Shown in pieces: positions 8,246-17,254 of a stretch of DNA of 64,000 nucleotides. The notes under the pieces were generated by a model, which had not been told where the DNA came from, ran no database searches, and saw only the letters and a program-made list of their open reading frames with translations. Position 1 is the stretch's first letter. Each line of letters begins with the position of its first letter. The position numbers were made by a program, and so were the translations under genes. The stretch is from Mycobacterium bohemicum DSM 44277 (lineage in GTDB: Bacteria; Actinomycetota; Actinomycetes; Mycobacteriales; Mycobacteriaceae): NCBI RefSeq assembly GCF_001053185.1, contig NZ_CSTD01000001.1, positions 1,420,333-1,484,332 of the forward strand, given 5' to 3'.

Positions 8246-9020
8246 CGCCGCGCCGGCGCCCAAGACCACGGTCACCTTCTCCGACGGCCGCACGGCGCCC
8301 TTCACGGTGGTCGGTGCGGACCCGACCAGCGACATCGCGGTGATCCGCGTGCAGGGCGTGTCCGGCCTGACCCCCATCTCCCTGGGGTCGTCGTCGGATC
8401 TGCGGGTCGGCCAGCCGGTCGTGGCGATCGGCTCGCCGCTGGGTCTGGCGGGCACGGTGACCACCGGGATCGTCAGCGCGCTGAACCGGCCGGTGTCGAC
8501 CACCGGTGAGTCGGGCAACCAGAACACCGTGCTCGACGCGATTCAAACCGACGCCGCGATCAACCCCGGCAACTCCGGTGGTGCGCTGGTCAACATGAGC
8601 GGGCAGCTGGTGGGAGTCAACTCGGCGATCGCGACCCTGGGCGCTGACTCCCCGGACGCGCAGAGCGGTTCCATCGGCCTGGGCTTCGCGATTCCGGTGG
8701 ACCAGGCCAAGCGCATCGCCGACGAGCTGATCACCAGTGGCAAGGCCACGCACGCGTCGCTGGGCGTCCAGGTGTCCACCGACAAGGGCACGCCGGGCGC
8801 CAAGGTCATGGACGTGGTGCAGGGCGGCGCCGCCGCGGCGGCGGGGGTGCCCAAGGGGGTCGTCGTCACCAAGGTCGACGACCGCCCGATCAACAGCGCC
8901 GACGCCCTGGTGGCGGCCGTGCGTTCCAAATCGCCCGGCGACAAGGTGACGCTGACGTTCCAGGATCCCGCTGGCGGCAGCCGCACCGTTGCGGTCGTCC
9001 TCGGGAAGGCGGATCAGTAA
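8246..9020 (+). pseudogene. pepD: PepD (HtrA-like serine protease) 3' fragment
   Basis: The C-terminal part of the membrane-anchored HtrA-like protease PepD (Rv0983 type). It begins near PAPKTTVTFSDGRTAPF and keeps the catalytic Asp (DPTSDIAVIRV), the catalytic Ser (NPGNSGGALV) and the PDZ domain. The N-terminal cytoplasmic and membrane segments and the catalytic His (usually in TNNHVI) are gone, replaced by inverted ripA sequence. The product as read cannot be an active protease and has no start of its own. The stop TAA shares its last base with the moaB2 ATG, as in an intact operon. The left boundary is approximate (8238-8250). Confidence 0.87.
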
Positions 9021-9580
9021 TGCGAGTCGATGAGCCCTCTGCCGCGGGACTGTCCGAGCTGGGCTACGCGGTGGCGCCCCTGGAAGCGGGCGCGGAGTTG
9101 GTGGTCGGCCGGGCGCTCGTCGTGGTCGTCGACGACCGCACCGCGCACGGCGACGAGGAGGACCACAGCGGACCGCTGGTCACCGAGCTGCTCACCGAGG
9201 CGGGATTCGTCGTCGACGGCGTGGTGGCCGTCGCCGCCGACGAGGTCGAGATCCGCAACGCGCTCAACACCGCGGTGATCGGCGGGGTGGATCTGGTGGT
9301 CTCCGTCGGCGGGACGGGAGTCACGCCGCGCGACGTCGCCCCCGAGGCCACCCGCGAGATTTTGGACCGCGAGATCCTGGGCATCGCGGAGGCGATCCGG
9401 GCGTCGGGCCTGTCGGCCGGAATCATCGACGCCGGGCTGTCCCGCGGCCTGGCCGGCGTGTCCGGCAGCACCTTGGTGGTCAACCTCGCCGGTTCCCGTT
9501 ACGCCGTGCGTGACGGAATGGCGACGCTCAATCCGCTGGCCGCGCAGATCATCGGGCAGTTGTCGAGCCTCGAGATCTGA
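9020..9580 (+). CDS. moaB2: MoaB2, molybdopterin-binding domain protein
   Basis: A 186-residue MoaB/MogA-fold protein of molybdenum cofactor biosynthesis (adenylylation of molybdopterin). The family motif VSVGGTGVTPRDVAPEAT lies near residues 94-111. The ATG overlaps the last base of the pepD stop, showing coupling to pepD in the original operon. In M. tuberculosis MoaB2 is reported to interact with sigma factor SigE, so a role beyond cofactor synthesis is possible. It converges on mscL across 12 bp. Confidence 0.92.
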   Translation: MRVDEPSAAGLSELGYAVAPLEAGAELVVGRALVVVVDDRTAHGDEEDHSGPLVTELLTEAGFVVDGVVAVAADEVEIRNALNTAVIGGVDLVVSVGGTGVTPRDVAPEATREILDREILGIAEAIRASGLSAGIIDAGLSRGLAGVSGSTLVVNLAGSRYAVRDGMATLNPLAAQIIGQLSSLEI

Positions 9581-9592
9581 CCGGGTCCGACG

Positions 9593-10051
9593 TTATCGCG
9601 ACTCGGCGTCCGCGCGGGGCCCGTGGTCCGGCGGCGGTGTCGTCTCCGCGCCGCCGTGCCTGCCCGAAGAGCCTCCGTTGCTCTGCGCGAGCAGGTCACG
9701 GATTTCGGTGAGCAGGACGATCTGGGCGTCGTCGGCCTGCTCGACCTCGCCGCGCTTGCGCAGGGTGTTGTAGGGCAGCACGACGAAGAAGTACACGACG
9801 AACGCGACCAGCAGGAAGTTGATCGCGGCCGACAGCAGGATGTTCAGGTCGATGGTCTGGCCGCCGCCGATGCTGATTTTCAGGACGCCGACGTCGGAGT
9901 TCTGTTTGACGCCGACGCGGTTGATCAGCGGCGTGATGATGCTGTCGGTGAACTTGGTGACCAACGCGGTGAAGGCCGTACCGATGACCACCGCGACGGC
10001 GAGGTCGACGATATTGCCCCGGGACAGAAACTCCTTGAATCCTTTGAACAT
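9593..10051 (-). CDS. mscL: Large-conductance mechanosensitive channel
   Basis: A 152-residue MscL that opens under membrane tension to release osmolytes on osmotic downshock. The N-terminal amphipathic helix and first transmembrane helix are typical ([20 protein letters not shown]), the second helix is near residues 70-92, and a hydrophilic C-terminal tail follows. The ATG at 10051 has a GAAAGGGCG upstream. The Rv0986-0989 genes that follow mscL in M. tuberculosis are absent here, in line with their reported acquisition in the tuberculosis lineage. Confidence 0.95.
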   Translation of the reverse strand: MFKGFKEFLSRGNIVDLAVAVVIGTAFTALVTKFTDSIITPLINRVGVKQNSDVGVLKISIGGGQTIDLNILLSAAINFLLVAFVVYFFVVLPYNTLRKRGEVEQADDAQIVLLTEIRDLLAQSNGGSSGRHGGAETTPPPDHGPRADAESR

Positions 10052-10116
10052 TGCAGCGCCCTTTCTGGACTGGACAAGGTTTGCTGCGGGTCCGATACCG
10101 GGCGGCGGGCAGGGGC

Positions 10117-10797
10117 TCAGTGCAGGGTGAGGGTCACCGCTTGGCCCAGCGCTGAGGCTGCCACCGTGTTCGCTACGCGAGCCGGCAGCGCAACCAAGAC
10201 TACGCGGTCGCCCTCCTCTGCCCGGCCTTTCTGCCTCGCCGACACGAGAACGACGACGGCGTCGGTCGCCACCACCCGCGGGGCCGGCTGGGTGCCCTCG
10301 GACGAGTTGCCGGTCGGCGCGGCCAGCACGTCGACGACATCGCCGACGCGGACGAGGTCGACCAGGCCGTCATCGGCCAGATGCAGCGGCACGATGCGGG
10401 CGCCGGGACCGGCCTTCGCCCCGACCGCGGCCTCGGCGAGCCTGCTGCCCAGCAGCCGGACGTCAGTGAGGACTTCGCCGCGCCGCGCGGGGCCGGCCAG
10501 CGTCGCGCCGAGCACGGCGACCATATCGGCCTGGGAACCGTCGGGAACGCTTGTGGCCAAACGCTTTTCGAGCCGAACATCGTCGGCCGTCAACGCGGTG
10601 CCCGGGGACAGATCACGTGCGGCCACCACCACCTCGGCGCGATCGCCGGAGGGGTCGGGGCGCAGCGCCGCGACGGCGGCCACCGCGACCAGTAAGCCCG
10701 CGGCCGCCCGGCGGGCCCGCACGGTCCGGGTCCAGTCCGGGCGCAGCGATGCCGACAGGCGGCGCACCAGCGTTGCGTTCAGCGAGGAGTCGCCCAC
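10117..10797 (-). CDS. SAF-domain protein, CpaB/RcpC-like (Rv0990c-like)
   Basis: A 226-residue protein with one membrane helix near residues 31-46 followed by a SAF domain ([20 protein letters not shown] and onwards) and a C-terminal region resembling RcpC/CpaB, which help assemble Flp/tight-adherence pili. No pilus genes are adjacent, so the role in mycobacteria is not established. It is probably outside the membrane after the single helix. It keeps the Rv0990c position between mscL and the zinc-ribbon gene. Confidence 0.85.
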   Translation of the reverse strand: MGDSSLNATLVRRLSASLRPDWTRTVRARRAAAGLLVAVAAVAALRPDPSGDRAEVVVAARDLSPGTALTADDVRLEKRLATSVPDGSQADMVAVLGATLAGPARRGEVLTDVRLLGSRLAEAAVGAKAGPGARIVPLHLADDGLVDLVRVGDVVDVLAAPTGNSSEGTQPAPRVVATDAVVVLVSARQKGRAEEGDRVVLVALPARVANTVAASALGQAVTLTLH

Positions 10798-10861
10798 GGC
10801 GCAACCGTAGGCGCGGCGCGCCGTGCGGGGGTCCGGCGCGAGGCCGGCTGTGGATAACTCG

Positions 10862-11200
10862 TCAGGTGGTGGCGGCCGCGGTCGACGGAGTGCTGCTGCT
10901 GGCCGACTTCTCGCCCGATCCCGACTTCTCGCTCGGGGTGGACTTCTCGGTGGACTTCTCCGCCGATCCGGAACCGGACCCGTTGTCGCTCTTGGCGGAC
11001 CCGTTGGTGGAGCTCTTCGCGGATTCGCGGCTGTCGGTGCGATAGAAGCCGCTGCCCTTGAACACGATGCCGACCGAGTTGAAGCGCTTCCGCAACCGTC
11101 CCGCGCAGCGCTCGCAGGTGGTCAGCGCGTCGTCGCTGAAGGCCTGCACGATGTCGAAGCGGTCGCCGCACTCGGTGCACTCGTAGGTGTAAGTCGGCAC
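10862..11200 (-). CDS. ruc: FmdB-type zinc-ribbon protein, Ruc-like chaperone
   Basis: A 112-residue protein with an N-terminal zinc ribbon made by two CxxC pairs (C8/C11 and C29/C32) and a long Ser/Lys/Glu/Gly-rich, probably disordered tail from residue 55. It matches the position and form of Rv0991c, described as Ruc, a redox-regulated chaperone that prevents aggregation when its cysteines are oxidised and works with the Hsp70 system. The four cysteines and the disordered tail are visible. The chaperone role is carried over from the M. tuberculosis protein. Confidence 0.85.
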   Translation of the reverse strand: MPTYTYECTECGDRFDIVQAFSDDALTTCERCAGRLRKRFNSVGIVFKGSGFYRTDSRESAKSSTNGSAKSDNGSGSGSAEKSTEKSTPSEKSGSGEKSASSSTPSTAAATT

Positions 11201-11244
11201 AAAAACCTCCGGATGGTCAAAACCCTGATTAGCACTCTAACGTC

Positions 11245-11880
11245 TCAAGTGCTAGAACCGCCACGTGATGTGTCGCATTCCCCGGCGCGTCCCCCGCAAA
11301 ACAGGGCGATCAGCCCGCCGTGCGGCGTGATCGCGTGGGTCATGCGGACGTCGTGCGGCTCGGCCGGCAGCTCGTCGAGCACCTCGTCGTCGCGGACGAC
11401 CGCGACCAGCCGGGCCCGCGCGTTGCGCTCACCGAGGGAGCGGTCGTAGAACCCGGCGCCGCGGCCGAGCCGCACGCCGCGGCGGTCCACCGCCAGGCTC
11501 GGCACCAGCACCAGGACGGCCTCGCCCAGGGCCGACGGCGGCAGGTGCGGCTCGGGCGGCTCCAGCAGACCCCAGCGGCCGCGCATCAGCGCGCCGGGCA
11601 GGTACTCGCCCCAGGACAGCGGCAGCGGGGTCTGGTCGGCGGCCGTGCGGGCGATCGGCAGGAGCACCCGCGCCGACCGGCGCAGCAACGTGTCGAGCAT
11701 GTCTATCGACCCGGGCTCGGTTCCCACCGGCACGTACGCACACACCGTGGCGCCGCGCGGGACCACCTGCTCCAATTGGCGGCCGAGCAGTCGCGCCTCT
11801 GCGGCCCGGACCTCGTCGTCGACGCCCCGGCGGCCCGCGAGCAGCTGCTCTCGCAACGCGGCCTTGCTCGCGGTCGGCAT
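11245..11880 (-). CDS. 5-formyltetrahydrofolate cyclo-ligase
   Basis: A 211-residue enzyme that converts 5-formyl-THF to 5,10-methenyl-THF using ATP. The family active-site stretch LAVDRRGVRLGRGAGFYDRS is clear near residues 127-146, and the N-terminal phosphate-binding Lys/Arg residues (K6, R10) are in place. It is divergent from galU across 76 bp, which must hold both promoters. The C-terminal 20 residues are Gly/Ser-rich and not conserved. Confidence 0.92.
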   Translation of the reverse strand: MPTASKAALREQLLAGRRGVDDEVRAAEARLLGRQLEQVVPRGATVCAYVPVGTEPGSIDMLDTLLRRSARVLLPIARTAADQTPLPLSWGEYLPGALMRGRWGLLEPPEPHLPPSALGEAVLVLVPSLAVDRRGVRLGRGAGFYDRSLGERNARARLVAVVRDDEVLDELPAEPHDVRMTHAITPHGGLIALFCGGRAGECDTSRGGSST

Positions 11881-11956
11881 TCGTCAACGATGACAGGCCG
11901 GGCGTTCGCGCCGCCACATCGACTCGGAAAAGCGAATGGCGGTTATGGTGTGAACG

Positions 11957-12868
11957 ATGTCATGCCCAATTGCGGGGGTTCCGCGCACGGCGGTCGTGCC
12001 CGCGGCCGGACTCGGTACCCGCTTTCTGCCCGCGACGAAAACGGTGCCCAAGGAGCTGCTGCCGGTCGTCGACACTCCCGGCATCGAGCTCGTCGCCGCC
12101 GAGGCGGCCGAGGCCGGCGCCGAGCGGCTGATCATCGTGACCTCCGAGGGCAAGGACGGCGTCGTCGCGCACTTCGTCGAGGACCTGGTGCTCGAGAGCA
12201 CTCTGGAGGAGCGGGGCAAGAAGGCGATGCTGGCCAAGGTCCGCCGGGCCCCGCAGCTGATCAAGGTCGAGTCCGTCGTGCAGTACGAACCGCTGGGACT
12301 GGGGCACGCGATCGGATGCGTGGAGCCCAGACTGTCCGACGACGAGGACGCCGTGGCCGTGCTGCTGCCCGACGACCTGGTGCTGCCCACCGGCGTGCTG
12401 GAGACGATGTCGAAGGTGCGGGCGCACTACGGCGGCACCGTGTTGTGCGCCATCGAGGTGACCCCCGAGGAGATCAGCGCCTACGGCGTGTTCGACGTCG
12501 AGCCGATCCCCGATGACGACAATCCCGACGTGCTGACGGTCAAGGGCATGGTCGAGAAGCCCCGGCGGGAGGACGCTCCGTCGCTGTACGCCGCGGCCGG
12601 CCGGTACATCCTCGACCGTGCCGTGTTCTCCGCCCTGCGCCGCATCGACCCCGGGACCGGCGGCGAAGTGCAGCTCACCGATGCGATCGCGTTGCTGATC
12701 TCGGAGGGCCACCCCGTCCACGTCGTCGTGCACCACGGATCTCGACACGACCTGGGAAATCCCGGCGGCTACCTCAAAGCTGCGGTTGACTTTGCGTTGG
12801 ATCGTGACGACTACGGCCCGGAATTGCGGCGGTGGTTGGTCCAGCGGCTGGGCCTGACCGCGCGCTAG
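11957..12868 (+). CDS. galU: UTP-glucose-1-phosphate uridylyltransferase
   Basis: A 303-residue enzyme making UDP-glucose for cell-wall polysaccharides and trehalose. The nucleotide-binding start GLGTRFLPATKTVPKELLP is at residues 18-36, with the uridine-binding and catalytic segments (LPDDLVLP, GMVEKP, DLGNPGGYLKA) following in order. It is monocistronic or leads the moeA1 operon, which begins 39 bp downstream. There are no visible defects. Confidence 0.95.
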   Translation: MSCPIAGVPRTAVVPAAGLGTRFLPATKTVPKELLPVVDTPGIELVAAEAAEAGAERLIIVTSEGKDGVVAHFVEDLVLESTLEERGKKAMLAKVRRAPQLIKVESVVQYEPLGLGHAIGCVEPRLSDDEDAVAVLLPDDLVLPTGVLETMSKVRAHYGGTVLCAIEVTPEEISAYGVFDVEPIPDDDNPDVLTVKGMVEKPRREDAPSLYAAAGRYILDRAVFSALRRIDPGTGGEVQLTDAIALLISEGHPVHVVVHHGSRHDLGNPGGYLKAAVDFALDRDDYGPELRRWLVQRLGLTAR

Positions 12869-12907
12869 CCGGGCCCGTCACGGCATCAGAGGGCAGAAAG
12901 GCACGCC

Positions 12908-14200
12908 GTGCGTTCTGTGGAGGAGCAGCAGGCCCGGATCACCGCCGCCGCGGTTGCCCCGCGGCCGATCCGGGTGGCGATCGCCGAGGCGCAGGGTTTG
13001 TTGTGCGCCGAGGAAGTGGTGACCGAGCGGCCGATGCCGGGGTTCGACCAGGCCGCGATCGACGGCTACGCGGTGCGCAGCGTCGACGTGCTGGGGGTCG
13101 GGGAGGTCGGGGTCGACGGGCTGCCCGCACCCGTCGATGACACCCACACCGAGGAGGACCTCCGCGACGGGCTGGTCCTGCCGGTGATGGGCACCATCGA
13201 GGCCGGGACGCGCACACCCAGCCGGCTGCAGCCCCGGCAGGCCGTCCGGGTGCAAACCGGGGCGCCGCTGCCCACGCTCGCCGACGCCGTCCTGCCGCTG
13301 CGGTGGACGGACGGCGGGACGTCGCGGGTGCGGATCTATCGCGGGGCCCCGTCGGGCGCCTACGTGCGCCGCATGGGTGACGACGTGCAGCCCGGCGACG
13401 TCGCCGTGCGGGCCGGAACCGTCGTCGGGGCGGCCCAGGTGGGGCTGCTGGCGGCGGTCGGCCGCGAACGGGTGCTGGTGCATCCGCGTCCGCGCCTGAC
13501 GGTCATGGCCGTGGGCGGGGAACTGGTCGACATCTCCCGGACCCCGGGAAACGGGCAGGTCTACGACGTCAACTCCTATGCGCTGGCGGCCGCGGGCCGC
13601 GACGCCGGCGCGGAGGTCAACCGCATCGGCATCGTCAGCAGCGACCCCCAGGAGTTGCGCGAGGTGGTCGAGGGGCAGATCAACCGCGCCGAGGTGGTGG
13701 TGATCGCCGGCGGGGTCGGGGGCGCGGCCGCCGAGGCGGTCCGGTCGGCGCTGTCCGAGCTCGGCGAGATGGAGGTGGTCCGGGTCGCCATGCACCCGGG
13801 GTCCGTGCAGGGCTTCGGCCAGCTGGGCCGTGACGGCGTTCCGACGTTTCTGCTGCCGGCCAACCCGGTCAGCGCCCTGGTGGTCTTTGAGGTGATGGTC
13901 CGGCCGCTGATCCGGTTGTCGCTGGGCAAGCGGCAGCCGATGCGCCGCGTCGTGCAGGCCCGCACGCTCTCGCCCATCACGTCGGTCGCGGGGCGCAAGG
14001 GTTACCTGCGCGGGCAGCTGATGCGCGACCAGGAGAGCGGCGAATACCTGGTGCAGGCGCTCGGCGGCGCTCCCGGCGCGTCGTCGCATCTGCTGGCCAC
14101 CCTCGCCGAGGCCAACTGCCTTGTCGTGGTGCCCACCGGCGCCGAGCAGATTCGCACCGGCGAGGTCGTCGACGTCGCCTTCCTGGCCCAGCGCGGCTGA
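12908..14200 (+). CDS. moeA1: MoeA-like molybdotransferase / Glp (gephyrin-like) protein
   Basis: A 430-residue MoeA-fold protein. Domain 3 shows the MoeA/MogA molybdopterin-binding signature around AVGGELVD and DVNSYALAAAGRDAGAEVNR. In Corynebacterium the homologue Glp binds FtsZ and acts in division together with a membrane partner encoded nearby (GlpR/SepX type). Here such a partner lies two genes downstream at 15031, so a divisome role is as likely as molybdenum insertion. The GTG start follows GAAAGG. The next gene starts 20 bp after the stop. Confidence 0.88.
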   Translation: MRSVEEQQARITAAAVAPRPIRVAIAEAQGLLCAEEVVTERPMPGFDQAAIDGYAVRSVDVLGVGEVGVDGLPAPVDDTHTEEDLRDGLVLPVMGTIEAGTRTPSRLQPRQAVRVQTGAPLPTLADAVLPLRWTDGGTSRVRIYRGAPSGAYVRRMGDDVQPGDVAVRAGTVVGAAQVGLLAAVGRERVLVHPRPRLTVMAVGGELVDISRTPGNGQVYDVNSYALAAAGRDAGAEVNRIGIVSSDPQELREVVEGQINRAEVVVIAGGVGGAAAEAVRSALSELGEMEVVRVAMHPGSVQGFGQLGRDGVPTFLLPANPVSALVVFEVMVRPLIRLSLGKRQPMRRVVQARTLSPITSVAGRKGYLRGQLMRDQESGEYLVQALGGAPGASSHLLATLAEANCLVVVPTGAEQIRTGEVVDVAFLAQRG

Positions 14201-14220
14201 GCCGAAGACCGCCCGCGCGC

Positions 14221-14874
14221 GTGAACCTCTTGCGTACCAACGCCCGCCACCCCGGTTGGCCGCTGAACGTGGGGCCGCTGCGGGTTCCCTCGGGCGTCGT
14301 CCGGCTGCGGCCGGTGCGGATGCGCGACGGCGCCCAGTGGAGCCGGACCCGGTTGGCCGATCGGGCTCACCTGGAGCCCTGGGAGCCCAGCGCCGAGGAC
14401 GACTGGACGGTCCGCCACTCGGTCGCGGCGTGGCCCGTGTTGTGTTCGGGCCTGCGCGCGGAGGCGCGCAAGGGGCGCATGCTGCCCTACGTCATCGAGC
14501 TCAACGGGCGGTTCTGCGGGCAGTTGACCATCGGCAACGTCGTCCATGGGGCGCTGCGCTCGGCGTGGATCGGCTACTGGGTCGCCAAGTCGGCGACCGG
14601 CGGGGGCGTGGCGACGGCCGCCCTGGCGATGGGGGTGGACCACTGCTTCGGGCCGGTGATGCTGCATCGGGTCGAGGCGACCGTGCGTCCCGAGAACGCA
14701 GCCAGCCGGGCGGTTCTGGCAAAGGTGGGGTTCCGGCAGGAGGGCCTGCTGCTGCGCTACCTCGAGGTGGACAAGGCGTGGCGGGACCATCTGCTCATGG
14801 CGATCACCGTGGAAGAGGTGCAGGGGTCCATGGCATCGGCGCTGGTCCAGGCCGGTCATGCGCGATGGGCGTGA
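14221..14874 (+). CDS. rimJ: GNAT acetyltransferase, RimJ-like
   Basis: A 217-residue GCN5-related acetyltransferase of the RimJ/RimL type that acetylates protein N-termini; the true substrate in mycobacteria is unknown. The acetyl-CoA site is in the region YWVAKSATGGGVATAALAM, and the C-terminal signature VRPENAASRAVLAKVGFR is complete. The GTG start at 14221 is the best available start and lies 20 bp after moeA1, so the two are probably cotranscribed. Confidence 0.88.
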   Translation: MNLLRTNARHPGWPLNVGPLRVPSGVVRLRPVRMRDGAQWSRTRLADRAHLEPWEPSAEDDWTVRHSVAAWPVLCSGLRAEARKGRMLPYVIELNGRFCGQLTIGNVVHGALRSAWIGYWVAKSATGGGVATAALAMGVDHCFGPVMLHRVEATVRPENAASRAVLAKVGFRQEGLLLRYLEVDKAWRDHLLMAITVEEVQGSMASALVQAGHARWA

Positions 14875-14939
14875 CCGTTCGCCGCCGCGGTGTTGTGGCT
14901 ACCGCGACACGAGTGACTTGTGGTGCTTGTGAGAGCGAA

Positions 14940-14955
14940 ATTACAGGTGTGTAAT
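14940..14955 (+). promoter_or_regulatory. Small inverted repeat upstream of the SepX/GlpR-like gene
   Basis: ATTAC (14940-14944) and GTAAT (14951-14955) form a 5-bp inverted repeat with a 6-bp spacer, in the 156-bp gap before the gene at 15031. The gap suggests an independent promoter. The repeat is short and could be chance. Confidence 0.2.
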
Positions 14956-15030
14956 TGTGCTGGTCACCGCGATCTCGCCACGACGGTCACTCGGCCGCGA
15001 GGGGATCGGGACGAGTAAGGAGCAAGTCAC

Positions 15031-16080
15031 ATGCCCAGCATCCCGCAATCATTGTTGTGGATATCGCTCGTGGTGCTTTGGCTCTTCGTCTTGGTTCCGA
15101 TGCTGGTCAGCAAACGCGACGCCGTGCGGCGCACCAGCGACGTCGCGCTGGCGACCCGTGTCCTCAACGGCGGGGCGGGTGCCCGGCTGATCAAGCGCAG
15201 CGGTCCGGCGGCGGGCCACCGCAGCGACCCCGACTGGCAGCCGGAGGAAGAACCGGCGGAGCCCGAGTTCGCCGACTCCGACGGAGACGAGCACGCGGAC
15301 GCCGACGCCGACGAGGCGGAGCGCACCCGGCCCGTGGTCATGCGGATGACGGTCGACGAAACCACCGAGCCCGACTACATCGACGTGGACGTCATCGAGG
15401 AGTCGGCGGCCCTGCCGGCGGCCGCCGCCGAGGCCGAGGCCGAGAACGCCTCCGAGTCCGCTGTCGTCGCCGCCGACGAAGAAGAGGCCGAGGAGCCCGA
15501 AACGCAGCCGGAGGCCGTCGGCCGCGACGAGGACGAGGCGGCGGCCGACGAATACGAGTACGTCGAGGACTCCTCGGGGCTGGAGCCCGAGGCGGACGAC
15601 CACGACGACGAAGCCGAGTGGGCGAACGTGGCGCCGCGCTCGCGGCGGCGCCGGTTCGACACCAAGAAGGCCGCCGCGGTCAGCGCCCGCAAGTACGCGT
15701 TCCGCAAGCGGGTGCTCATGGTGATGGCCGTGATTCTGGTCGGTTCGGCCACCGCGGCGTTCGAGGTGTCGTCGAGCGCGTGGTGGGTGTGCGGGACCGC
15801 CACCGGTGTGACCGTGCTCTACCTGGCCTACCTGCGGCGCCAGACCCGGATCGAGGAGAGGGTGCGGCGGCGCCGGATGCAGCGGATGGCGCGCGCACGG
15901 CTCGGCGTCGAGAACGCCTACGACCGCGACTACGACGTGGTCCCCTCGCGCCTGAGGCGCCCCGGGGCCGTCGTGCTGGAGATCGACGACGAGGACCCGA
16001 TCTTCGAGCACCTCGACGACGCGATGCCGGCGCGGGTCTACGGGTGGTCGCGCGACCTGCCGCGGGCCGTCGGCCAGTAG
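15031..16080 (+). CDS. SepX/GlpR-like membrane protein (Rv0996-like)
   Basis: A 349-residue protein with one N-terminal membrane helix (residues 6-23), a short basic region, a long acidic Glu/Asp/Ala-rich linker (about 65-190), a basic patch, two close membrane segments near residues 228-268 and a C-terminal cytoplasmic tail. This layout fits the SepX (Streptomyces) and GlpR (Corynebacterium) division proteins, which interact with the divisome and the MoeA-like Glp. Glp is encoded two genes upstream. The acidic linker is probably disordered. Start ATG at 15031 follows AAGGAG. The functional assignment is by context and shape. Confidence 0.8.
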   Translation: MPSIPQSLLWISLVVLWLFVLVPMLVSKRDAVRRTSDVALATRVLNGGAGARLIKRSGPAAGHRSDPDWQPEEEPAEPEFADSDGDEHADADADEAERTRPVVMRMTVDETTEPDYIDVDVIEESAALPAAAAEAEAENASESAVVAADEEEAEEPETQPEAVGRDEDEAAADEYEYVEDSSGLEPEADDHDDEAEWANVAPRSRRRRFDTKKAAAVSARKYAFRKRVLMVMAVILVGSATAAFEVSSSAWWVCGTATGVTVLYLAYLRRQTRIEERVRRRRMQRMARARLGVENAYDRDYDVVPSRLRRPGAVVLEIDDEDPIFEHLDDAMPARVYGWSRDLPRAVGQ

Positions 16081-16124
16081 CGGTTCTGCGGTTGGCGCGG
16101 CGGCTGGTAGCCTGCTAGCGATCA

Positions 16125-16197
16125 GGGGCTATGGCGCAGTTGGTAGCGCGTCTCGTTCGCATCGAGAAGGTCAGGGGTTCGAATCCCCTTAGCTCCA
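16125..16197 (+). tRNA. tRNA-Ala (anticodon CGC)
   Basis: A 73-base cloverleaf. The acceptor stem GGGGCTA/TAGCTCC contains the G3:U70 pair that identifies alanine tRNAs. The anticodon stem TCTCG/CGAGA holds the loop TTCGCAT, giving anticodon CGC. The T-arm reads GGGGTTCGAATCCCC. The discriminator is A and CCA is not encoded. Its 3' end is the target of the island insertion immediately downstream. Confidence 0.96.
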
Positions 16198-16198
16198 C
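16170..16198 (+). repeat. Left attachment-site repeat (tRNA-Ala 3' end)
   Basis: These 29 bases, from the T-arm through the acceptor 3' strand of tRNA-Ala plus one C, recur without mismatch at 17987-18015. Such tRNA 3'-end duplications mark integrase-mediated insertion. Confidence 0.9.
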
Positions 16199-16369
16199 CG
16201 GAGAAGAACCAGTTAGAGGCTATAATGGTGGTTAGCTGAATCCGAGTGTCGAACCCCCAAATCGCGCAGGAAATCACGCGCAAGACTTCCGGTGACCATC
16301 ACAACCAACAGATTTAGGCGGTGCCAGCGACGGCCCGAATCGCCGTGTCCAGTGCTGGCGACAATGTCG

Positions 16370-17135
16370 CTAGTCGTCGTATTGATAGATCTGCGAGGCT
16401 TTGGCCCCTTCATAAGCTCTAAGCTGGTATATCGAACTTGCGAAGTAGTGAGTCCATAGATCCCAGATCCGCCGCCATTGCTCACACGTCGGATTTAGTT
16501 CTGTGGCGGGCAGTCCAGCGGCTTGTGCTTCAGCGGCACCTATCACCGCACCGCGGGAATGCGGCGAGGTGATGAGCGGCAGCGTGCCAAAATCCTGCAC
16601 CCGCAGCGCTGCCATCTCGCCCCACCGCAGTCTGGTGTGGAAATCCCCTAAAATCCGTCGTATGTTTTGATACCGCGTCGGCTAAATAGTCGTACGCGCT
16701 CCAATAGTACGGGCTTCGCTCGTCTCTGATGACCTTTAAATACGGCATCAAAATTTTATGAGTCGTCGGAATGCTGTAGTACCAACCCTCAGCTAGCAAA
16801 TCGACTCTAATCATGTTTTCGGCCACCAATATTCCGACAATATTAAATCTCGTGCAAACTTTAAAAGCTGAACTTTTCTCTTCAGCTGTCCAATTTGTGT
16901 GGGGCTTATTCCTAAGTGACAGCACCCTTTCCAAATCGTCTATCATGTCGGTTAGCAGGATGAAGACCTGATATAATTGCTGGCGAGAACGTGTCTCTTG
17001 CAAATCAGCTATTTGAAGATGTGAACTTTCAAGACTTCCCTTCATTAGGCCAGCTTGGCGCATATACACAACTAGAGTTCCAGCGATGAGTAGGGTCGCC
17101 GCAACTTGTGAATACAATGCGATACCTTGTGCCAC
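16370..17135 (-). pseudogene. Island membrane-anchored protein, possible DUF4760-like, frameshifted
   Basis: The GTG at 17135 has a strong AGGAGG upstream. The reading frame begins with a membrane helix (about residues 7-26), then a helical region, and reaches the DFRGF segment near 16655. The downstream frame (about 16370-16650) continues naturally with DFHTRLRWGEMAALRVQDFG and ends QIYQYDD, suggesting a single protein of about 255 residues broken by one indel near 16650. The style (one membrane helix, then a helical FNIVGILVAENMI core) recalls DUF4760 proteins, but that match is by eye only. Composition is low-GC and unlike the surroundings. Function is unknown. Confidence 0.6.
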
Positions 17136-17254
17136 GATATCCCTCCTAGCCTGCTGTCAACGATCGCGCGCTCACCTCCGGCACGTGTGCAAATCCAATA
17201 GGACGCCTCACATGTGGTCAACCTCGCCTGCCCGCGTCTGTCTGGGCTGGGGCC

